A DNA stretch of 64,000 bases. It comes from Orobanche coerulescens (taxonomy: Eukaryota > Streptophyta > Magnoliopsida > Lamiales > Orobanchaceae). Positions 56,666 through 64,000 of this stretch are shown piece by piece. The notes under the pieces were generated by a model. The model saw only the letters and a list, made by a program, of their open reading frames with translations. It made no database searches and was not told where the DNA came from. The position numbers and the translations under genes were made by a program. Position 1 is the stretch's first letter. The number at the start of each line of letters is the position of its first letter. The stretch is taken from the NCBI GenBank assembly GCA_033398695.1, contig CM065802.1, positions 79,470,096-79,534,095 of the forward strand, written 5' to 3'.

Positions 56666-57729
56666 CCCAGAATTCTATTTATAGACCTCGACCCTATTTC
56701 ATTTCTCACCTTTCCTTTGGCCGATTTTTCGTGCTCTGGAGATCTTTCATCACCTCTTATCCTTCATATCATCTTCTGAGACGATTCTTGGGAAGCTTAG
56801 GCCTTGTAGATTGGTGTTCAAGCTTCCGGTGGTAGAGTTTATTCAAGTTCTTCATTGTTCATCAATTTATTGAGGTATGTGATCATTCACCAACTAATTT
56901 AGCATGATCTTAGTAACGTTTTGGACCTGTTTTGAGTAGACCGAACCAGTTATCTTCTCGAGGAGCCTTTCATCATGGTTTAGAAGATTAACTTCAACTA
57001 TTTTCGATTCCTCTTGGTTGTTGTAATCGTTGAGCAAACCTTCTAGTGATTAGACTTTTGATTAGTGCATCTTGAGATTGTGAACCCAATCATATCTAGT
57101 TTTCGAAGATTATCTTAGTTCATGAGAATGTTATGATCGAACATTTCGGTGAAGAATTAATGGATTGAACTTAAGGAGTTATTCGTAGAAGGAGAGGATA
57201 TTGAAACTAGTGAACTAGTCTTTATGATGATTCATCGAAGTTCGGATATCTTGTTATAATAGAACATGATTAGAATCCTCCTAGGATGAATTCCACGTTA
57301 TGTTGTACCAATCAACCAAAAGAATTGTGTTATGGTAGAATAGTCCATCGCCATGATAGATGCATCATGCCTTTTTATGATTCGTTTGATGATTTGAACG
57401 ATTATCCGGAACCGTTAGTTATACCGACGTTATTGTTCGATGAAGGTTTGCATTCTGGTGAGCCGACCAAGTGAGAATTCTCCGAACGGATTGAAGACTA
57501 TTGATAGTAGAAATTCTTGTCGCCATTTGTTGAGGCAAGTATCGTATTTTGAAAGTTTGTGAATAATTGATGAATTTGATCATGCATATGGTTTATTCGT
57601 GTTGTTGACATGGGATTATTTCATTAAATTTTCATGACATTTTCTATCGATTTAACGTACGTTTATATTGATGAACATGTCGATTTTCTTGCATATGTAT
57701 ATGCATAGTTATGTTATGTGTAATTTGTG

Positions 57730-57915
57730 ATGATCCGAAGGGATCAAGCGATCTATGCTGAGGGCGCTGGATCGGATGTCCACCTCGTGTTAGTCCGACG
57801 GGATCATCTTGGGATCTAGGCTGAGGGCGCTGGATCATTGGACGGGTTTTTCCACCTCGTGTTGGTCCGACGGGATCATCTTGGGATCTATGCTGAGGGC
57901 ACTGAATCGTTGGAA
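57730..57915 (+). repeat. Tandem repeat, ~72-bp unit, in the LTR of G
   Basis: About two and a half copies with GTCCGACGGGATCATC at about 57793 and 57865, and a shorter first copy from about 57730. Each has CTGAGGGCGCTGGATC or a close variant. Confidence 0.88.
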
Positions 57916-58388
57916 TACCCATATTGTGTTGATTGAATCCTGTGGATTCGTATTGTTGGATTCCGGTAGCGGAAGTCCGTATTGTATATGTTTTATGCAT
58001 CGTTGTTTGCATATTTGTGTGTTCCGATACTTGTACTATCATTATTTTGCTAACACCTTCGGGGGTGGATATTTGTTTTGATGTTCAGGTAGCCAAGGAG
58101 CGGGGAAGCAGCCACAGTACCGTCATGACGATGAAGGGGTCTGTGATGTTAAATGTTCGTTTTTTTGTGATTTGTCTTCTTGGTTCATTTTCAGTACTCG
58201 AGTACGCGTGTCTTTTTAATATCATTTCGATATGGTTATAATGGATCAGTTGGGACCGGCTTTGTAATTTGAATTTCGGTGGTATTGTTGGTTTGTTTTC
58301 ACATTTCTTTTAATTAGCCTTGTAAATCCTTACTTAAAGGGTTTACGGCGCTGTAATTATTCCGATTATCTCGGGGTGTTACAGAATA

Positions 58389-58401
58389 TGGTATGGGAGC
58401 T
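58389..58401 (+). other. Primer-binding site of G
   Basis: TGGTATGGGAGCT, five bases after the LTR end, matches the initiator tRNA-Met complement TGGTATCAGAGCT except for two bases. Confidence 0.7.
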
Positions 58402-58628
58402 AAGATTTATGGATATCTTGGCAGTCGGGTTTTAGTTGGGTCTGTTTACGTTATTTGATTTACGGGTCGTTCGTAACATCACTGTTCAGCCAAAGTCGTC
58501 ATGTGGACCGTGGTTGTAAGTCTCCAAATCTCTTATACTGCCGTTTTACTTAATTTCTATTTTGTGAGTATTGACGGGCTTTATTTTTGAAAATTTTGTC
58601 CTGGATATTGAGAAATTATGTTTACAGT

Positions 58629-59851
58629 ATGTTGAGAGGAGGACGTGGACGCGGACGCGGTCGTGGACGCGGATGTGGTAACATGAGACAGGAGGATTCC
58701 GCAACTACCCCAGAATTATCGACTAGTCGAACCGATTCCCATTCTGGAGGACAGCAGGGATCAGCGAATGACGACGCGAATCCTAACATGCCGGGAGTGC
58801 TTCAACAGGTGGTGGCTCAGATAAACCAGTTCGCTCAGGTAGTTAACCGCATGCAGACGGCGATGGGACAGCAGCACCACGAGGATAACCGGGGAGACAG
58901 ATGGCTTGCTGAGGTGGTCAAATTACACCCGCCAAAATTTGACGGATCTGCTGAGGCACTTACTTGGGATCATTGGCTAAAGGAGTTAGAGAAGATATTT
59001 TCGAGTATTAACTGTCCCGAGGACCGAAAAGTTCCTATTGCCCAGTATTTTCTGACTGGGGAGGATTTTGACTGGTGGGAGGCTATTCGACCCGAGAATC
59101 ATAATGCTGACTGGACAGAATTCAAACTAATGATGGAAGCACAGTATTGTCCTCGTCCAGTTAGGGAAGCAAAAATCCGAGAGTTTTTCTCACCACAGAG
59201 TTCTAAGCATCCGTGATGTACATAATCAAGACTTTTAACCATCAGCTGACTTGTGTGCGACACTTGGTCAGAACGGAGGCAGAAAAGATTTTTCATTTCG
59301 ATATGCGAATGAAGCCAGAGATTCAGCAGTACATGTCCGGATTCGAGTGTACTACCTTGCGGCAGTATCAGGACAAAGCGTTGGCCTACGACATGAAGGA
59401 GGCGGCGGTGGAGAAATCGATGGAGGCAAAGAAGCAGAAGGTATCCGGCAACTTTACGGAGAACAAGAGTAGTGGGGCCCGCAAGGGCCAGTCCTCATTT
59501 TATTCATCTAAGAAACCTCCGCATCCTTCTCGAGGTGGCAAGAAGTTCCGGACAACATCAGTAGTTTCGGACGCATCAAAGAAATGCTATAATTGTGGTC
59601 GAGCAGGGCATATTCGACGTGATTGCCCCGCATCTTTTGTGACTTGTTTCGATTGTGGGCAAGAAGGGCACCGTGCGGCTTTCTGTGGAGTTGCGACTAG
59701 ATCATTTGGTGCTCGCACTCCAGCGCCAGTTCCGAAGGAGGTGAGTGTGAACCAGACGCAACAGAGTGGATTTCAGCAGCAGAATATTGGGAAGAGAGAC
59801 ATCCAGTGCTGGGTCCGTTCCTCCACGCCTGTACGAGATGAGGAAATATGA
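58629..59851 (+). pseudogene. Gypsy G gag, frameshifted
   Basis: ATG at 58629 gives an RG-rich N-terminus (MLRGGRGRGRGRGRG), then capsid motifs PPKFDGSAEALTWDHWLKELE, FLTGEDFDWWEA and REAKIREFF. Small indels near 59200-59220 move the reading to another frame (TFNHQLTCVRHLVRTEAEKI, MSGFECTTLRQYQDKALAYD). Two CCHC knuckles follow, CYNCGRAGHIRRDC and CFDCGQEGHRAAFC. Intact relatives have a single gag-pol ORF, so a second shift near 59820 is needed to enter the protease frame. Confidence 0.93.
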
Positions 59852-62800
59852 CGATCAGAACACTGCTGTTGCATCAGGTACGATTCAGATCCTTTTGCAA
59901 CCAGTTAGTGTCTTATTCGATTCAGGAGCTATACATTCTTTCATATCATTGAATTGTGTTAATCGTTTGAAAATCTCGTGTTTATTTGATTGTGAACCAC
60001 ATGTTGTGGGTTTGATGAGCGGAGAGAGAATTGTGGGAACCCTAGAAACTAGAGATTTTCCAGTGTCTATAGGAGGGACAGATTGGCCATCGAATCTTAT
60101 TGTAGTTGACATCCATGGTGACGATTTAATTCTCGGAGACGATTGGCTCAACCGTTATGGAGCTATTCTGAATTACCAAAAGAGAGTCATTTCTATCATT
60201 GCTGATGACGGATCTGAACACTTATTCAGAGGATGGAGGCCGGGAAGCTCGGGAAAATTGATCAAAGCGATGAAAGCAGTAAAATTACTGAAGCAGGGAT
60301 GTCATGGACTTTGGTGTTATGCCATGAGGAAAGAGGAAGGAGTAGAGCTCTCATCTATTCCAGTTGTGAATGAATTCTCAGATGTATTCCCTGATGAACT
60401 ACCTGGGTTACCTCCGCAGAGAGAAGTAGAGTTTAACATCGAATTAGAGCCTGGAGCCGCTCCTATTTCCAGAGCACCATACCGTATGGCGCCAACCGAG
60501 ATGTATGAACTAAAGAAGCAACTGGAGGAATTATTTCAGAAGGGTTACATTCAACCTAGCGTTTCTCCTTGGGGAGCACCCGTTCTCTTTGTCCGGAAGA
60601 AAGATGGATCCCTCCGATTATGTATTGATTACAGGGAGCTAAACAAGGTAACGATCAAGAACAAGTATCCTATACCTCGGATCGACGACTTGTTTGATCA
60701 ACTACAGGGGGCCAGAGTATTCTCTAAGATTGACTTGCGATCAGGATATCATCAGCTGAGGATTAAGGAATCGGATATACCGAAATCTGCTTTCAGATCC
60801 CGGTACGGGCATTATGAATTTGTAGTGATGCCATTCGGACTTACCAATGCTCCTGCGGTATTTATGCAATTGATGAATCGGGTATTCTTAGAATACTTGG
60901 ATAAGTTCGTGGTCGTTTTCATTGATGACATCTTAATCTATTCGAAAGACCCCGAAGAACATGCTGAGCATTTGCGTATTGTTTTGAGCACCTTGAGGAA
61001 TGAACAGTTGTATGCGAAAATTTCTAAATGTGAATTCTGGCTTAAGGAAGTGACTTTCCTTGGGCATGTGATATCATCTTACGGAGTTCAAGTAGATCCG
61101 AAGAAAGTCGAGGCAATCTTGGAGTGGGAATCTCCAAATAATGTGAAAGAAGTCCGGAGTTTCTTACGACTTGCTGGATATTATCGCCGTTTCGTAGAGG
61201 GATTTTCCAAAATTGCTCGTCCGCTCACTCAGCTATTACAGAAAACTCAAAAGTTCGCGTGGAATGAGAAATGACAGGCTAGTTTTGATGATCTTAAGAG
61301 GAGATTGACGACAGCACCTATACTAGCGTTACCAGATGGAACTGATCGATTTATGGTATACAGCGATGCTTCAAATCAGGGTTTGGGATCTGTGTTGATG
61401 CAAAAGGATAGGGTGATTGCCTATGCCTCTCGACAGTTGAAACCGTACGAAGTTAATTACCCGACTCATGATTTGGAGTTAGCAGCTGTGGTCTTTGCTT
61501 TGAAAATTTGGCGACATTATTTATACGGCACTCGTTCTCAGATCTTTACAGATCATAAGAGCCTCAAGTACATTTTCAGTCAGAAAGAATTAAACATGAG
61601 GCAAAGAAGGTGGCTAGAATTGATCAAGGATTACGACTTGGAAATTCTCTATCATCCGGGTAAAGCAAACGTAGTAGCTGATGCATTGAGCCGTAAACCT
61701 GTTTCTCTTCGAGTGTTAGGAGCACTTACGTCCCAAACCAGAATTCAACGAGAACTGATCCGCGAAGGGATTGAAGTATGGTCGCCAGGAATCCAAGGGC
61801 AACTATATGCGATGGAACTGACTTCGTCACTAGTCGAGGAAATCAAATCTAAACAGTTAAATGATTCTCTGATCCTTCGGTTATGTGACGAAGTAAAGAA
61901 AGGAAAGGCCCCAGGATTCGTGATACAAGATGATGGAGTTCTGATATTTCAGAGTCGACTTTGCGTTCCCGATGATGATGTTTTGAGACAGACAATTCTG
62001 AAGGAAGCTCACAGTGCACCCTATTCTATTCATCCGGGCAGCAGTAAGATATATAAGGATCTAAAACAAAACTTCTGGTGGGGAAATATGAAGAAGGACG
62101 TAGCAGAATACGTTTCGAAGTGTTTGATTTGTCAACAGGTTAAGATTGAGCACCAATGACCTGCCGGAATGTTGAAGCCACTTCCGATCCCTGAGTGGAA
62201 GTGGGAGGATATCTCGATGGATTTCATCACCAATATGCCAAGGACCAAGACGGGAATGAACATGATTTGGGTTATAGTTGATCGACTAACCAAGTCGTCT
62301 CATTTCCTAGGAATTAAGGACACATGGGGACCCGAGAAATTGACACGAGTATTTATTGCAGAGATAGTCAGATTGCATGGGACACCGAAGACTATTATTT
62401 CAGATCGAGATGGTCGCTTCGTGTCGCACTTCTGGAAGGCAGTTCACAGGGCTTTGGGGACTGAGCTAAACTTTAGCACGGCTTATCATCCTCAAACGGA
62501 TGGTCAGTCCGAAAGGACTATACAAACAGTAGAGGACATGCTTAGAGCTTGTGCTTTGGATTGGTCAACTGATTGGGAACTTCACTTGCCGTTGATTGAA
62601 TTCACCTACAACAATAGTTGGCATGCTTCTATTAAGATGGCACCATTTGAAGCTTTGTACGGGAGAAGATGCCGATCACCTCTGTGCTGGGATGATTCTT
62701 CGGACTTGATTGGGACAGAACCGGAATTGATAGTTCAGACTCAAGAGAAGATAGCTTTGATTCGGGAAAGACTGTTGACTGCCCAGAGTCGACAGAAGTC

Positions 62801-63260
62801 TTATGCAGACGTGCGTCGTCGCCCGCTAGAGTTCAACATTAGGGACCACATACTATTAAAGGTGTCTCCTACACGAGGAATTTTCCGTTTTGGGAGGAAA
62901 GGTAAGCTAAGTCCGAGATATATCGGACCATTTGAGATCCTCGAGAGAGTTGGGGATTTAGCATACAGGTTGGCCTTACCGCCATCGCTGAGTCACGTTC
63001 ACAATGTGTTTCACGTATCCCAATTGCAGAAGTATGTACCAGATCCCAGTCATATCATTGAGTTCGATGAGATCGAGATAGCTAATGACGGCACCTTCGA
63101 AGAGAGACCAATCAAGATACTTGAGAGTCGAGTCAAGTAATTGAGGAATAAACCGATCTCCTTGGTAAAAGTTCAGTGGTCTCGGCATAGAGTCGAAGAA
63201 GCAACTTGGGAGACGGAAGATAGTATGAAGTCGAGGTACCCGGGATTGTTTGCGAGTTAA
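59820..63260 (+). pseudogene. Gypsy G pol: protease, RT, RNase H, integrase, chromodomain-like tail
   Basis: One frame broken by three stops (61272-61274, 62157-62159, 63138-63140). Protease [14 protein letters not shown] with [27 protein letters not shown] and [10 protein letters not shown]; RNase H with [23 protein letters not shown] and VADALSR; integrase zinc finger (H-H-C-C ending CLICQQ), core with DFITNMP, SDRDGRF and PQTDGQSER; GPFEILERVG; and after the last stop a tail with VKVQWSRHRVEEATWE, the degenerate chromodomain of Tekay-type chromoviruses. The second and third stops are best explained as C-to-T changes (CGA, CAA). All catalytic residues are otherwise present, so the copy died recently. 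Confidence 0.95.
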
Positions 63261-63295
63261 GTTTCGGGCCGAAACTTCTTTTTAGAGGGGTAGTA

Positions 63296-64000
63296 TGTAA
63301 TGCCCGGATAATTATTGTGTATTTATCTTGTAAGATTCAACTTTGTGATGTTATTATTCAGAGGTTGGTTTCCCGTATTTTCGTATCCTTATGTTTTGGT
63401 ATCTCCAGCATTCTGCATGCATGGTTCTGCACGTGTTAACGTACGCTATCAGGCGTCCATAACGTACGCTAAGACTGCAGTATTACGTACGTTATCTGAT
63501 GTTGTTAACGTACGTAAGCTAAGTCAACTTACGATCGGATAAGGGTCGGCGTGTAGGGGCCAAGGAAGGGGCCGGGGAAGATTCGTATGATTTCCGCGTG
63601 AACCTGGACATAGGCGTTACGTACGCTATGGTTCATGTTTTACGTACGCTAAGGACATGGATATTACGTACGTAAAACCCTTGTGATTACGTACGTAAGG
63701 AAATGGCGAAATCAGGCCAGTGAATTCTGGTCAGACGATTACGTACGCTAAGGCTAGGGTATAACATACATTAAGTTTGCTACGTACGTAAGGTTAATTG
63801 CATAACGTACGTAATGCTCAGAATTCTATTTATAGACCTCGACCCTATTTCATTTCTCACCTTTCCTTTGGCCAATTTTTCGTGTTCTGGAGATCTTTCA
63901 TCACCTCTTATCCTTCATATCATCTTCTGAGACGATTCTTGGGAAGTTTAGGCCTTGTAGATTGGTGTTCAAGCTTCCGGTGGTAGAGTTTATTCAAGTT
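63296..64000 (+). repeat. 3' LTR of gypsy element G, first 705 bp
   Basis: TGTAATGCCCGG onward, colinear with 56145-56849. Retains more complete ACGTACGT units than the 5' LTR at some sites and fewer at others. Confidence 0.95.

Larger units (their letters stand above)
56145..58383 (+). repeat. 5' LTR of gypsy element G
   Basis: 2239 bp, TGTAATGCCCGG to GGGGTGTTACA. Contains the ACGT array (56286-56665), TATA-like TATTTATA (56676-56683) and a tandem repeat at 57730-57915. Confidence 0.88.
56145..64000 (+). mobile_element. Ty3/gypsy chromovirus-like (Tekay-type) element G, 3' LTR incomplete
   Basis: 5' LTR 56145-58383 (TGTAAT...TTACA), diverged tRNA-Met primer-binding site 58389-58401, gag 58629-59851, pol 59820-63260, polypurine tract AGAGGGGTAGTA (63284-63295), 3' LTR from 63296 to the window edge. 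It inserted into Copia F; the 5' flank ends ACGCT (56140-56144), but the other TSD copy is outside. The first 705 bp of the two LTRs differ at about 14 sites without indels (about 98% identity); 13 are transitions. Confidence 0.93.

Noticed and set aside
57286..57474. 62-aa ORF in the LTR of element G
   Set aside because: Isolated frame in the LTR with no recognisable motif and no sign of conservation that can be judged here, since the matching part of the 3' LTR is outside the window.

Overview
This window is repeat-dominated plant nuclear DNA, most likely from a eudicot. Evidence for this is the mix of Ty1/copia and Ty3/gypsy LTR elements, an RTE-type LINE, a CACTA element, hAT-like MITEs and a Helitron-like region, the AT-rich background with (TA)n runs, and a four-exon group-B protein phosphatase 2C gene. 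No rRNA gene, tRNA gene or CRISPR array was seen. The PP2C gene (41468-43322, minus) is the only gene that looks intact and host-owned.

Layout. 1-3495: 5' end and most of the coding part of a Copia element on the minus strand (A). It has a promoter-like spacer with a small two-membrane-segment ORF between gag and pol. 3496-5706: 3' part of a second Copia (B, minus). 5707-10900: 3' half of a third Copia (C, plus), split by a 2.7 kb solo LTR (H, 6926-9613). 11722-12778: 5'-truncated RTE LINE. 13141-13639: MITE. 15126-19979: CACTA element with TSD ATA. It carries open exon fragments of a Raf-like kinase with an EDR1 domain and of cytosolic methionyl-tRNA synthetase. 20535-27300: complete Copia (E) with 175-bp LTRs that differ at 2 sites but a ruined interior. 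27516-27682: GC-rich foldback. About 27975-34783: near full-length RTE LINE split by a 2.05 kb solo LTR (I, 30765-32813). About 35244-41050: Helitron-like region with an RPA70-like gene, a helicase remnant and a repeated hairpin. 41468-43322: PP2C. 43614-46284: two hAT-like MITEs, a long foldback and a tandem duplication. 47474-54653: complete but decayed Copia (D, TSD TAAAT) carrying a likely captured exon. 55826-56144: 3' end of a Copia (F, minus), cut by 56145-64000, a Ty3/gypsy chromovirus-like element (G) whose 3' LTR runs off the window.

Insertion order can be read from the nesting: H entered C, I entered the LINE, E entered a (TA)n tract, and G entered F. Copia A, D and E share a 13-nt primer-binding site that does not fit the 3' end of initiator tRNA-Met. 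It fits the anticodon arm of tRNA-Ile(IAU). C, D, E and F share a repeated module just upstream of the polypurine tract. Several LTRs carry dense CpG-containing motif arrays directly upstream of their TATA boxes. All identifications come from reading motifs and repeats by eye; no database search was run.
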